A stretch of DNA of 64,000 nt from Clostridium disporicum (GCF_001405015.1 NZ_CYZX01000004.1:1-64000); one strand, 5' to 3'. Shown: positions 33,785-43,126, numbered from the stretch's first letter. Notes: generated by a model from the letters alone, not told the origin. Program-made: numbers and translations.

Positions 33785-35092
33785 ATGAACTTTATTTCAA
33801 GATTTATTGAAGAAAAAATGGTTCCAGTAGTATCTAGATTTGCTAATCTAAGATATATGAGAGCTCTTAAATCAGGGTTTATGGTTATAATGCCATTAAC
33901 AATTATTGCATCAGTATTTTTATTAATAACAGACTTCCCTATAAATGGTTATCCAGAATTTATGGCAAGAATATTTGGTGAAGGTTGGGATAGTTTCCTT
34001 TCACCTGCATATAGAGCTACATTTGACATAATGGGGATTATGTTAGCTGGAACAATAGCTTACAAATTATCAGAAGATGATAAGATGGATCCGCTACCAG
34101 TTATGATTATTTCTATAGTAGCTTACGTAATAGTTACACCTAAATTTGTTACTGCTGAATCAGGAGAAGTAATAAATAAAGTACTTCCAATGGCATGGCT
34201 TGGAACAAAAGGTGTTATAACAGCAATTATAATGAGTATAACTTCAACAGAGCTTTATAGATTTGTAGTTAAAAAGAACTTAGTAATTAAATTACCAGAA
34301 AATGTACCACCAATGGTATATAAATCATTCGTATCATTAATACCAGGAGTAATAGTTGTTGCATATGCATTACTAATAAACGGAATATTCTTAAGCATGG
34401 GAACTTCAATGCATGAATTCATATATGACATATTACAAGTTCCACTTCAAGGATTAACAGCATCTCCAGCTGCTATAACAGTAGTTGCAGGGTTAAATGG
34501 ATTCTTATGGTGGTTTGGTATTCACCCAACAGTTGTTAACTCAATTGTAAACCCATTATTAAATGCAAACTCAGTAGAAAACTTAGAGTTATTTAAACAA
34601 GGTGCTTTAACATTAGAAAATGCAAATATCGGAACAATTCAAATGATTGACCAATTTGCAACTATAGGTGGAGCAGGTATGACTGTGGGACTAGTTTTAG
34701 CTATGGTAGTTGTTGCTAGATCTGAAAGAATGAAAATGATGAGAAACTTAAGTACAGTTCCAGCATTATTCAATATAAATGAACCAATAATATTTGGTTT
34801 ACCAGTAATACTTAACCCATTAATGTTAATTCCATTAACATTAGCACCAATAGTTTCAGTTCTTATTGCAATATTTGCTATGAAGATAGGATTCTTAAGT
34901 CCATTTAACGGTGTAGTAGCTCCATGGCCAACACCACCAATATTCAGTGGATTCTTAGTAAGTGGATGGCAAGGTGCATTAGTACAAGTAGTTGCCATAG
35001 CAGCAGCATTTGCAATATACTACCCATTTGTGTTAGCTTTAGATAAGCAATATAGAGCTGAAGAATTAACTGAGGAGTTAATAGAAGCTTAG
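33785..35092 (+). CDS. PTS lactose/cellobiose-type IIC permease
   Basis: 435 residues from the ATG at 33785, which has GAGGGGG before it; the frame is open further upstream but without a ribosome site. About ten membrane spans; the N-terminus (FISRFIEEKMVPVVSRFANLRYMRALKSGFMVIMPL) and the conserved NEPIIFGLPVILNP motif are those of the cellobiose/chitobiose class. It imports and phosphorylates a sugar with IIA and IIB, neither of which is adjacent. First gene of an operon with RpiR, PatB/MalY and RidA genes. A cre site overlaps the transcription start. Confidence 0.9.
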   Translation: MNFISRFIEEKMVPVVSRFANLRYMRALKSGFMVIMPLTIIASVFLLITDFPINGYPEFMARIFGEGWDSFLSPAYRATFDIMGIMLAGTIAYKLSEDDKMDPLPVMIISIVAYVIVTPKFVTAESGEVINKVLPMAWLGTKGVITAIIMSITSTELYRFVVKKNLVIKLPENVPPMVYKSFVSLIPGVIVVAYALLINGIFLSMGTSMHEFIYDILQVPLQGLTASPAAITVVAGLNGFLWWFGIHPTVVNSIVNPLLNANSVENLELFKQGALTLENANIGTIQMIDQFATIGGAGMTVGLVLAMVVVARSERMKMMRNLSTVPALFNINEPIIFGLPVILNPLMLIPLTLAPIVSVLIAIFAMKIGFLSPFNGVVAPWPTPPIFSGFLVSGWQGALVQVVAIAAAFAIYYPFVLALDKQYRAEELTEELIEA

Positions 35093-35113
35093 AATTTAAA
35101 GTGAGGTGCACAT

Positions 35114-35869
35114 ATGAAAATACACAGAAGAATTTCAGAGAACTCAAAGTATTTAACTAAATTAGAAAAAGAGTTATTACAATTATTATTGGAGAATAGC
35201 GCGCTATTTAAATATGATAATTTTACAATAGCTAATATTTCAGAAAAATTTTCTATTAGTAATACAAGTGTGCACCGACTTTCTAAAAAGTTAGGGTATA
35301 AAAGTTTTATACAATTTAAAGATGATTATTTTCAAAGAGATAAATTAGAAGAAGAAAACAAACCCAATATAGATGATACCGATTTTGTAAATCTAATGTT
35401 AGATACATATAAGTTAGTTAAGCAATCTGATATCGATGAAATAGTTGAAAAGATGATGAAATGCAAAAGAATAACTATATATGGAATGGGTATGAGCAAT
35501 TATTTAGGTAAGATATTTCAAATAAAATTACAGCTATTAGGAATACCTGCAGAGCAACATGATGATTCAAGATTTATGAGATTATCTAGTAGAATATTAA
35601 ATAAAGATGAAGATTTAGTATTTATGTTATCAAGAAGTGGGGAAACACCAGAACTACTAGAGGTATTAGTTGAAACTAACCTTAGAGGGGTTGACGTAGT
35701 ACTTATAACAGAGTCTAGAAATTCTACCTTTGAAAAGTTATGTAAGTATAAGGTTTATACAGCGTATACTCAGGATTCAGATAGTAATATAGATACTCGA
35801 TTAAACTTTCATATTGCAATGGATTATATAATAAAGAAATTTATTGAGAAATATGAAGAAAAGAGGTAG
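35114..35869 (+). CDS. MurR/RpiR family regulator
   Basis: 251 residues. N-terminal helix-turn-helix (about 1-75: FTIANISEKFSISNTSVHRLSKKLGY) and C-terminal SIS sugar-phosphate domain (about 105-245, with FMLSRSGETPELLEVL). The SIS domain senses a phosphosugar, so it likely responds to the product of the PTS encoded just before it. Two bases separate it from the next gene. GTGAGGTG precedes the ATG. Confidence 0.88.
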   Translation: MKIHRRISENSKYLTKLEKELLQLLLENSALFKYDNFTIANISEKFSISNTSVHRLSKKLGYKSFIQFKDDYFQRDKLEEENKPNIDDTDFVNLMLDTYKLVKQSDIDEIVEKMMKCKRITIYGMGMSNYLGKIFQIKLQLLGIPAEQHDDSRFMRLSSRILNKDEDLVFMLSRSGETPELLEVLVETNLRGVDVVLITESRNSTFEKLCKYKVYTAYTQDSDSNIDTRLNFHIAMDYIIKKFIEKYEEKR

Positions 35870-35871
35870 CA

Positions 35872-37047
35872 ATGTATAATTTCGAAGACATATTACAAAG
35901 AAGAAATAATGGGTCTAAGAAGTGGAATGAAGAGTATATTGAAAAAAGATTCAAAGTAAAAGACGCAGCAAATTATTATCCACTATTCATTGCTGACATG
36001 GATTTTAAATTACCTAAAGAGGTAATAGAGCCTCTTATGGAATTTATAGCTTTAGGTGATTTTGGGTACTTTGATATAAAAGAAGAATTTTATAGTAGTA
36101 TATTAAAATGGTATAAAGATAGATATAGATCAGAAATTAAACGTGAATGGATTGTTCCTTCAATAGGAGCATTATCTACTATGAATGTTATAGTAGATAA
36201 GTTGTTTAAAAAAGGTGACAATATACTTGTATTCACTCCAGCTTATGGACCATTTAAAGATGTTGTATCGAATAATGGTATGAATTTAGTTTCTTATAAA
36301 ATGAAATTAAATAATAATAAATATACTTTAGATTTTAAAGAAGTAAAAGCTTTAGTGGAAAAAGAAGATATTAAGGGGTTAATAATCTGTAATCCACATA
36401 ACCCATCAGGAAGATGTTGGAGCAAAGAAGAGATAAACGAGATTATTAATATTTGCATGGAAAAAAACATAATTATTATAAGTGATGAAGTTCATGGAGA
36501 TTTAGATTTAGGAAATAATTTCAATACTTTTAGTGATTATTTAAACCAATATAAAAATATAATAGTTTTATCATCACCGAATAAAACATTTAATATAGCA
36601 GGTTTGGAAATCTCAACATTCTTATGTAGTAATGAAGAGATGAGAATTGATTTAGCAAATGAGTTAAGCAAAAGAAAGCTTCATCCAAATAGAGTTGGAA
36701 CTAGAGCTTTAACCTTATGCTATGAAAATGGCTCACCTTGGGTTGATGAACTTATAATGAACATAAAAGAAAATTTAGATTTAACTGTGGACATGCTTAA
36801 TGTAGAAGGAATCAGTACTATGGTTCCAGATGCAGGTTATTTATTATGGGTAAAGTTCGATAATATTTCAGATATTGATGATTTCATAATTAAGCTTGCG
36901 CAAGAAAAAAAAGTATTGCTTGAAACAGGAAGTAGGTTTATTAAAGATCATGAAGGATATTTAAGAATAAATGTAGCTACAAGTAAAGCAATATTAAAAG
37001 AAGCAATTCCAATGATAGTAGAATTCTACAAAGAATATATAAAGTAG
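35872..37047 (+). CDS. PatB/MalY-type PLP-dependent C-S beta-lyase/aminotransferase
   Basis: 391 residues. Fold-type I PLP motifs: ADMDFKLPKEVIEPL near residue 42 (typical of the MalY/PatB branch), IICNPHNPSGRCW, ISDEVHGDLDL and the Schiff-base lysine in SSPNKTFNIAGLE. These enzymes cleave cystathionine or other cysteine S-conjugates to give thiol, pyruvate and ammonia through aminoacrylate; some also act as regulators. Here the gene lies in a PTS operon, directly before a RidA gene. That suggests a substrate holding both a sugar and an amino/thioether part; this is inference. Confidence 0.85.
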   Translation: MYNFEDILQRRNNGSKKWNEEYIEKRFKVKDAANYYPLFIADMDFKLPKEVIEPLMEFIALGDFGYFDIKEEFYSSILKWYKDRYRSEIKREWIVPSIGALSTMNVIVDKLFKKGDNILVFTPAYGPFKDVVSNNGMNLVSYKMKLNNNKYTLDFKEVKALVEKEDIKGLIICNPHNPSGRCWSKEEINEIINICMEKNIIIISDEVHGDLDLGNNFNTFSDYLNQYKNIIVLSSPNKTFNIAGLEISTFLCSNEEMRIDLANELSKRKLHPNRVGTRALTLCYENGSPWVDELIMNIKENLDLTVDMLNVEGISTMVPDAGYLLWVKFDNISDIDDFIIKLAQEKKVLLETGSRFIKDHEGYLRINVATSKAILKEAIPMIVEFYKEYIK

Positions 37048-37061
37048 TTAGGAGAATAGAA

Positions 37062-37442
37062 ATGAAAAGAGAAGTAATTAATTCAGTTAAGGCTCCAGAT
37101 GCAATAGGACCTTATTCACATTGTAATAAAGTAGGTAATTTCATATTTACCTCAGGACAATTACCATTGGATAAAGAAACTAAAGAATTAAAAACAGATA
37201 TTAAAGAAGCTACAAGACAAAGCTTAGAAAATGTTAAGAGTATTTTAGAAGAGGCTGGGTCATCTATTAGAAATGTTGTTAAAGCAACAGTATTTGTAAA
37301 AGATTTAACTCAGTTTGCTGAATTAAATGAAGTATACAATGAGTATTTTGGAGAAAATCCTCCAGCAAGAAGTTGTGTTCAAGTTGCTAAACTACCTATG
37401 GATGCAGTAGTAGAAATAGAAGTTATAGCAATAGCAGAATAA
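37062..37442 (+). CDS. RidA family enamine/imine deaminase
   Basis: 126 residues. Diagnostic motifs: APDAIGPYSHCNKVGNFIFTSGQLP at the N-terminus, and the substrate-binding arginine in NPPARSCVQVAKLPMDAVVEIEVIA. RidA hydrolyses 2-aminoacrylate and other reactive enamines from PLP enzymes. Its place right after a C-S lyase fits: it would detoxify that lyase's intermediate. TAGGAG precedes the ATG; a terminator ends the operon. Confidence 0.9.
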   Translation: MKREVINSVKAPDAIGPYSHCNKVGNFIFTSGQLPLDKETKELKTDIKEATRQSLENVKSILEEAGSSIRNVVKATVFVKDLTQFAELNEVYNEYFGENPPARSCVQVAKLPMDAVVEIEVIAIAE

Positions 37443-37472
37443 TATTAGATTTCGAAAGTAAATAACACTTTT

Positions 37473-37536
37473 AATAGGAGAACTATAATGAATTGTATGT
37501 GCAACAATTTAATATAGTTCTCTATTTCTATTTGTT
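37473..37536 (+). terminator. Terminator of the PTS IIC operon
   Basis: AGGAGAACTATA and TATAGTTCTCT form a stem (37476-37522) with an inner AATTGT/ACAATT extension, followed by T-rich DNA. Confidence 0.72.
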
Positions 37537-37669
37537 TAATTATAGTTATGTATTACTTTAGAGTAAAGTAATCTACATTTTACATAAATACTAATGAAAA
37601 ATCCACTTATGGTTAAATTTATAAAATTATGTTCATACTACAAGATATATAAAGGAGGAGAAGTGAAGT

Positions 37670-38851
37670 ATGAACGTAGAAAAGACTTTTCTTAAAACAT
37701 TTTTGAAAAACTTTGAAGGAGAAGCATTTGCAGTAGATTTTTGGGATGGAGAAGAGGTTGTATTAGGTAATGGGGAACCATTATTTAGGGTACATATAAA
37801 AAAGCCATTGAATAAAAAGGATTTATTAAGTAGTACATCATTAGCTTTTGGTGAAGCATATATGAATGGTGATGTAGAATTTGAAGGAGATTTATTCTTA
37901 GCGCTAAATACAGTGTTAAAGTACATGAATAAATTTAATAGTGACAATAAGGCATTACCAGAAATATTTCATAAAATAACTAATAAATCAAAGCAGAAAG
38001 AAGAAGTTTCATCTCATTATGATATAGGAAATGATTTTTATAGCTTGTGGTTAGACGAAACTATGAGTTATTCTTGTGGATATTTTAAAAATGAAAATGA
38101 TACATTGTATCAAGCTCAAATGAACAAAATTCATCATATATTAAAGAAGTTAAATTTAAAAGAAGGTCAAAGTCTTTTAGATATAGGTTGTGGATGGGGA
38201 ATGTTACTTATTGAAGCAGCTAAAAAATACAAGATAAAAGGATTAGGAATAACATTAAGCCAAGAACAATTTAATAAGTTTAGTGAAAGAATAAAGGAAG
38301 AAAATTTAGAAGATTATTTAGAAGTAAAACTAATGGATTATAGAGATTTAAAGAAATCAAAATTATCATTTGATAGAGTTGTAAGTGTAGGAATGATAGA
38401 ACATGTAGGAAGACCTAATTACGACTTATTTTTTGAAAATGTAAATGCAGTTTTAAAAGAAGGAGGAGTATTCTTATTACATTATATAAGTGGAATAAAA
38501 GAATCTGAAGGAGATGCATGGATTAAAAAGTACATATTCCCAGGTGGGGTTATACCATCATTAAGAGAGATAATAAATATTTCAGGAGATTACAATTATC
38601 ATGTTATAGATGTAGAAAGCTTGAGGTTACATTATACTAAGACCTTATTAGAATGGTATAAAAACTTTAATAATAATATAGATAAAGTTAGAGAGATGTT
38701 TGATGAAAAGTTTATTAGAATGTGGAGTATGTATCTATGCTCTTGCGCTGCTACATTCAATAATGGAATAATAGATTTACATCAAATTCTATTTACTAAA
38801 GGAATAGATAATGATTTACCACTTACAAGAGACTATTTATATAAAGAGTAG
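37670..38851 (+). CDS. cfa: Cyclopropane-fatty-acyl-phospholipid synthase
   Basis: 393 residues. The N-terminal domain (about 1-110) is the small Cfa domain; the catalytic part has the SAM motif LLDIGCGWGMLLIEAA near residue 167, SSHYDIGNDFYSLWLDETMSYSCGYF before it and VSVGMIEHVGRPNYDLFF after it, all standard for Cfa. It adds a methylene bridge to unsaturated acyl chains of membrane lipids, often under acid or stationary stress. GGAGGAG precedes the ATG. Monocistronic. Confidence 0.92.
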   Translation: MNVEKTFLKTFLKNFEGEAFAVDFWDGEEVVLGNGEPLFRVHIKKPLNKKDLLSSTSLAFGEAYMNGDVEFEGDLFLALNTVLKYMNKFNSDNKALPEIFHKITNKSKQKEEVSSHYDIGNDFYSLWLDETMSYSCGYFKNENDTLYQAQMNKIHHILKKLNLKEGQSLLDIGCGWGMLLIEAAKKYKIKGLGITLSQEQFNKFSERIKEENLEDYLEVKLMDYRDLKKSKLSFDRVVSVGMIEHVGRPNYDLFFENVNAVLKEGGVFLLHYISGIKESEGDAWIKKYIFPGGVIPSLREIINISGDYNYHVIDVESLRLHYTKTLLEWYKNFNNNIDKVREMFDEKFIRMWSMYLCSCAATFNNGIIDLHQILFTKGIDNDLPLTRDYLYKE

Positions 38852-38945
38852 TATTTTAATATTTTTATAAAGGGAAATTTCTTGTTAGTGGGTATTTCTT
38901 ACTGTATATTAGTATTATAAAAATATTAATATAGGAGATGATTTT

Positions 38946-39329
38946 ATGGCAGTTAAAATGTTACATACATGTATAAGAGTTATGGATTTAGAAAAATCTC
39001 TAAAGTTTTATAGAGAGGCATTAGGTCTTGTTGAAACTAGAAGAAAAGATTTTCCAGAGCATAAGTTTACTTTAGTGTATCTTTCTAATGAAATTGGAGG
39101 ATATGAGATTGAATTAACTTATAATTATAATCCAGAAAAGCCTTATGAATTAGGAAATGGATTTAGTCATATAGCAGTTGGTGTTGATGATTTAGAGGGT
39201 GAAAGAGAGAAACACAAAACTTTAGGGTATGAAGTTACTCCATTAAAGGGACTTCCAGGGCAAAAGCCAGGATACTATTTTGTAACAGATCCAGATGGCT
39301 ATAAAGTTGAAGTTATAAGAAATAAATAG
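38946..39329 (+). CDS. gloA: Lactoylglutathione lyase-type glyoxalase I
   Basis: 127 residues, one GloA unit. Metal ligands appear in expected places: LHTCIRVMDLEKSLKFYREALG (His near residue 6), YEIELTYNY (Glu), FSHIAVGVDD (His) and GYKVEVI (Glu). The enzyme converts the methylglyoxal-thiol adduct; in clostridia the thiol may not be glutathione. ATAGGAG precedes the ATG; terminator follows. Confidence 0.88.
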   Translation: MAVKMLHTCIRVMDLEKSLKFYREALGLVETRRKDFPEHKFTLVYLSNEIGGYEIELTYNYNPEKPYELGNGFSHIAVGVDDLEGEREKHKTLGYEVTPLKGLPGQKPGYYFVTDPDGYKVEVIRNK

Positions 39330-39336
39330 TTAGATT

Positions 39337-39370
39337 AATAGAGATGTAGAGATACATCTCTATTTTTTTA
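39337..39370 (+). terminator. Intrinsic terminator of gloA
   Basis: TAGAGATGTA (39339-39348) pairs with TACATCTCTA (39353-39362), followed by seven T. Confidence 0.88.
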
Positions 39371-39454
39371 GAAAATTTTAGTTTACATAAAAACTATAAT
39401 ATAAGCTTAACCTAAATAGAGATATATTGAAAAATTAGGTTAAGAGGTGAGGTT

Positions 39455-40747
39455 GTGGAGAGATTTAAAACTATTAAAACTTATGCTAGCTTTTCAAGAA
39501 ATGTACAAATAATTGTAATAAGTGAATTGATATTAGCTGCGGCTTTTGGTATATATGGATTTTTACAAATACTTTATTTAAATGAAATTAATATACCCTC
39601 TGATAAAATTGGACTCATCTTTTCTTTAGGTTCATTATTTTCAATGGTAGGTTTCTTTGTAGGACCATTTATACATATGTTTGAAAGAAAAAATATTTTA
39701 GCTTTAGGATGTTTATTAAGTTCTATAGGAATAGGGGCATATGCTGTATTTACTAGCTATATATTACTTTTACTATCACAAATCTTAACTAATATAGGGC
39801 TTTGTTTTATACAAGTTACAGAATTGCAACTACTTTATTCATATACAACACCAGACAAAGAATGTTGTGCATATAGTTATAAATCCTCTGTTAATTTTAT
39901 TGCTTCAACTTTAGGAACTTTATTGGCAGGGAATATAGATAGATTATCTATATTTAGTATTATAGGATATAGAAAATTATTTTACTTATCAGCAGGTATG
40001 ACTTTAGTAGCTTTTGTTATGAGGTTATTTTTATTACCTAGGGATGAGAAAAGAAAGCTTGATGAAGGGGAAATTAAGGAATCTATTGGAGATACATTTA
40101 AGTTACTTAGAGGTCATAAAAATATAAGGTTTTTTGCAATTTTTTTATTTATTATTGCTATAGGTGGAAGTGCTGTTTGGCCATATAATAATTTAATTAT
40201 GAAAAATTACTTTGGTTTAAGTAACACAACAATGTCCATAGTTAGCTTCATAATAACAACGGTGGTAATGATGGGCGTTCTAGCTATGCCAACAATAATA
40301 GGTAAGATTGGAATAAAAAGATTTGAGTTGATATCACTAATATGCTTGGCAGCAACAATGTTTTTTTTAACATTAAAATTAAATACTATTCCCTTTGTAA
40401 CTATATTAATATTTAGATGTATTTTTGCAACTTTAGTTGGTTCATCTTTAGATAGCTCAATGATGAGCTATATTGAAATAGAGAATAGAGATGTATTTGC
40501 AGGAGTAAAATTATTGGTGAATGGAGTAGCTTCTGCAATAGGTAACTTTATTGGAGGATTTATAATTGAAAATATAAATTTTAGAGGAATATATATTTAT
40601 GGTTTTTCAGTATTGATTATAGTAATTTTAATGTTTTATTTGAAAATTTCTAAGATTTTTGGAGATAGAGCAATAATATTAGAAAGATATAAAAGAAATT
40701 GTACATGTAAACTAAGGCATAGATATGTTGAGAGAAGAAGGTATTAA
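39455..40747 (+). CDS. MFS transporter
   Basis: 430 residues with 11-12 predicted spans. The loop between spans 2 and 3 reads GPFIHMFERKNILALG and the second half starts near residue 225. I do not see a substrate-specific motif. The start is a GTG with AGAGGTGAGG upstream. The C-terminus is basic (YKRNCTCKLRHRYVERRRY). It is followed by 354 bases without a clear gene. Confidence 0.82.
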   Translation: MERFKTIKTYASFSRNVQIIVISELILAAAFGIYGFLQILYLNEINIPSDKIGLIFSLGSLFSMVGFFVGPFIHMFERKNILALGCLLSSIGIGAYAVFTSYILLLLSQILTNIGLCFIQVTELQLLYSYTTPDKECCAYSYKSSVNFIASTLGTLLAGNIDRLSIFSIIGYRKLFYLSAGMTLVAFVMRLFLLPRDEKRKLDEGEIKESIGDTFKLLRGHKNIRFFAIFLFIIAIGGSAVWPYNNLIMKNYFGLSNTTMSIVSFIITTVVMMGVLAMPTIIGKIGIKRFELISLICLAATMFFLTLKLNTIPFVTILIFRCIFATLVGSSLDSSMMSYIEIENRDVFAGVKLLVNGVASAIGNFIGGFIIENINFRGIYIYGFSVLIIVILMFYLKISKIFGDRAIILERYKRNCTCKLRHRYVERRRY

Positions 40748-41101
40748 ATAAAATAAGAATCACTTTGATAAAAGTTTGTCTTCGTAAAAAGATGAAAGAT
40801 ACTAATGATATAAAAAATATTGAATATGGCAATGTGATTAAGTGGTTTAAGAGATTTATTATTTCACTAGTTAATTTTATTAGAGGTAGAAAACTTAAAA
40901 GATTAGAGAAATCATAACAATAAATATAAAATTAAGGTAAAAATAGAATGTTGATATAATAAGATTTATATAATAGAATTAAAGTATATAAATCTTAAAT
41001 TCTATTTATATAGGATTTAAGATTTATACTTATAGGAGTATATGCGATTTTGTCAATTAAACTTACTCCTAATGAATCAAAAATTAAAGGGTGACATATA
41101 A
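40748..41101 (+). other. 354-bp intergenic region before the Moco cluster
   Basis: The left part holds one degenerate palindrome of the array family (TTTGTC-TTC-GTAAAA near 40775). A 41-codon open frame lies at 40792-40917 (MKDTNDIKNIEYGNVIKWFKRF...), basic at its C-terminus but with no convincing ribosome site, so I do not call it a gene. The right part is the structured leader of mobB. Confidence 0.6.
40961..41070 (+). promoter_or_regulatory. Leader of mobB with overlapping alternative hairpins
   Basis: Three perfect pairings share bases and exclude one another: AAGATTTATATA (40961-40972) with TATATAAATCTT (40985-40996); AATAGAATT (40972-40980) with AATTCTATT (40998-41006); AAATCTTAAAT (40990-41000) with ATTTAAGATTT (41015-41025). 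A fourth stem, AGGAGTA (41034-41040) with TACTCCT (41064-41070), precedes the ribosome site AAAGGGTG. The switch-like design suggests control of mobB. Confidence 0.5.
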
Positions 41102-41605
41102 ATGGCAAAGGTAGTCAATGTTATAGGAAAAGGCTCAAATGTTGGTAAGACTATTCTTATGGAAGGACTTATTAATGAATTGAAGAATAGAGGGCTAACT
41201 GTATCAACAATAAAACATGATGTTCATGGATTCGATATAGATAAAAAAGGAAAAGATACATACAGACATAGACAGGCTGGAGCAGAAACAGTAGTTATTT
41301 CATCTAAAAATAGATTTGCGATGATTAGAGAATTAGAACAAGAAATTAATTTAGATGATATAATTAAAATGGTAAGTGACAAGGATGTAGTACTTGTTGA
41401 AGGATATAAAAAAAGTGATTTAAGAAAAATAGAAGTTTATAGAGAGGGAGTTAGTGAAGAGATATTAACTCCTAAAGAAAAATTAATTGCTATTGCTAGT
41501 AATGAACATATTAAGTATAGTGATGTACCTATAGTTAAAAAGGATGATTATAAAGTATTAGCAGATTTAGTCCAAAAAGAAAAAGAGTTTAAATTTGAAA
41601 AATAG
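41102..41605 (+). CDS. mobB: Molybdopterin-guanine dinucleotide biosynthesis protein MobB
   Basis: 167 residues. P-loop GKGSNVGKTILMEGL near residue 9, then STIKHDVHGFDIDKKGKDTYRHRQAGA and VLVEGYKKSDLRKIEVYR, all MobB motifs. This GTP-binding protein assists MobA in forming the guanine dinucleotide form of molybdenum cofactor. AAAGGGTG precedes the ATG. It opens the Moco cluster and is separated from moeA by a structured region with a terminator. Confidence 0.9.
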   Translation: MAKVVNVIGKGSNVGKTILMEGLINELKNRGLTVSTIKHDVHGFDIDKKGKDTYRHRQAGAETVVISSKNRFAMIRELEQEINLDDIIKMVSDKDVVLVEGYKKSDLRKIEVYREGVSEEILTPKEKLIAIASNEHIKYSDVPIVKKDDYKVLADLVQKEKEFKFEK

Positions 41606-41623
41606 TTTTGTGTTTTCTAGTGT

Positions 41624-41803
41624 GTAAAAGTCTAAGGAATTTTCTATGACTTTTACGCCTGAATGTTTATCATTCACAGGGCAGTAATTGAAAAGTTATT
41701 GTCTCCACGTATTTTGGGAAGGAAAATAAGTAGATTTAATATAGAAATGTATTAAGCTTGTTACTTATACCCAAAATAAGGGTAAAGTAGCAAGCTTTTT
41801 AAG
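41624..41803 (+). ncRNA. Candidate molybdenum/tungsten cofactor riboswitch leader of moeA with intrinsic terminator
   Basis: Three stems follow one another: GTAAAAGTC (41624-41632) with GACTTTTAC (41648-41656); TGAATG-TTTAT-CATTCA (41660-41676); CAGTAA with TTATTG (41682-41701). A conserved-looking GTCTCC...TTGGGAAGGAAAA stretch comes next. It ends in a strong terminator: AAGCTTGTTACTTATACCC paired with GGGTAAAGTAGCAAGCTT, then T (41754-41803). A structured element plus terminator inside a Moco gene cluster suits the Moco RNA class; I cannot confirm the match by covariance. Confidence 0.5.
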
Positions 41804-41907
41804 TTCAAATTTATGAGTTAGTACTTTGAAGTTATACTGTAGAGGCACTCCTACAAATGCGTGTGAGTAGTGAGTTCCATTAATTATTTGAGTATGAGGT
41901 GCAAGTT

Positions 41908-43113
41908 ATGAAATCTTTTATTAGTTTAGAAGAAGCCATAGAGATTTTAAGTGAAAATGTTAGATTTATTGGAATTGAAGAAGTGTCATTACTTTCTGGA
42001 ATAGGTAGAATTTTAAGTGAAGATATCTTTTCAAAGATAGATAATCCTCCATTTAACAAATCAGCTATGGATGGATATGCAGTGATTTCTATTGATACAG
42101 AGGAAGGAAAAAAATCCTTAAAGGTTATAGACCAAGTTTTTGCAGGTGATGTTTGCAAAAGTGAAGTAAAGCAAGGAACAGCAATTAAAATAATGACTGG
42201 AGCTCCTATACCAATTGGAGCTAATGCTGTAATAAAACAAGAAGATGTAACTTTTAAGGATGGTTTTATAGAGGTAAATAAGGTATTAAAAGCTGAAGAA
42301 AATATTTGTTTAAAAGGTGAGGATATAAAAGAGGGAACCCTTTTGGTGAAGAAAGGTAAAAAATTAGATTATGCAGACATAGGAATATTAGCTAGTTCTG
42401 GAATAAGAACTGTTAATGTTTATAAAAAGCCAAGAGTAGCTTTTATAAGTACAGGAGACGAAGTATTAGATTTAGATGAAGCATTAATAGGAGGAAAGAT
42501 ATATAATAGCAACAAGTATACAATATTAGGAAGATTAGCTGAGTTAGGTTATGAAGTAACCTATGTGGATCATGAAAATGATAGCTTTATTGGGATTGGA
42601 AATAAAATTAAGGAAGCTTCAAGAGTAGCAGATTTTATTATAACTACAGGTGGGGCATCTGTAGGAGAAAAGGACTTAATAAAAGAAGTAATAGATTATA
42701 TTAATGGTGAAAAATTATTTTGGAAAATTAATATTAAACCAGGATCAGCTATGCTTTGTAGCAAATATGATGAAAAAATTATAGTAAGCCTTTCAGGAAA
42801 TCCAACAGCTGCATTAACTACTTTTGAACTTATTGCTAAAACAACACTAGAAAAGCTAAGTGGAAAAGAACATATAGAAATAAGTAGAGAAAAAGCTATT
42901 TTAACTAATGAATTTAAAAAGAAGAGTCCGAATAGAAGGTTTTTAAGAGGAACAGTAACTTCTGATGTTAATGGTCAAAAAGTAGAAATAACACAAGTTA
43001 AAAGTGGAAATGGAATTCTTAGCTCTACATTAAATTCTAATTGTTTAATAGAGCTGGAAGCTGGTAATGAAGGCGTTAATAAAGGAGATATAGTTACTAT
43101 TATTAAATTTTAA
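41908..43113 (+). CDS. moeA: Molybdopterin molybdenumtransferase MoeA
   Basis: About 401 residues from the ATG at 41908, with TGAGGTG 6 bases before it; the GTG nine bases earlier is less likely. Family motifs: NPPFNKSAMDGYAV near residue 48, IKIMTGAPIPIGANAVI, STGDEVLDLDEALIGGKIYNSN, TTGGASVGEKD and SLSGNPTAALTTFEL. MoeA inserts molybdate into adenylated molybdopterin made by MogA, which is encoded two genes on. It is the first gene after the leader and terminator. Confidence 0.93.
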   Translation: MKSFISLEEAIEILSENVRFIGIEEVSLLSGIGRILSEDIFSKIDNPPFNKSAMDGYAVISIDTEEGKKSLKVIDQVFAGDVCKSEVKQGTAIKIMTGAPIPIGANAVIKQEDVTFKDGFIEVNKVLKAEENICLKGEDIKEGTLLVKKGKKLDYADIGILASSGIRTVNVYKKPRVAFISTGDEVLDLDEALIGGKIYNSNKYTILGRLAELGYEVTYVDHENDSFIGIGNKIKEASRVADFIITTGGASVGEKDLIKEVIDYINGEKLFWKINIKPGSAMLCSKYDEKIIVSLSGNPTAALTTFELIAKTTLEKLSGKEHIEISREKAILTNEFKKKSPNRRFLRGTVTSDVNGQKVEITQVKSGNGILSSTLNSNCLIELEAGNEGVNKGDIVTIIKF

Positions 43114-43126
43114 GAGGTGAGTTGCT

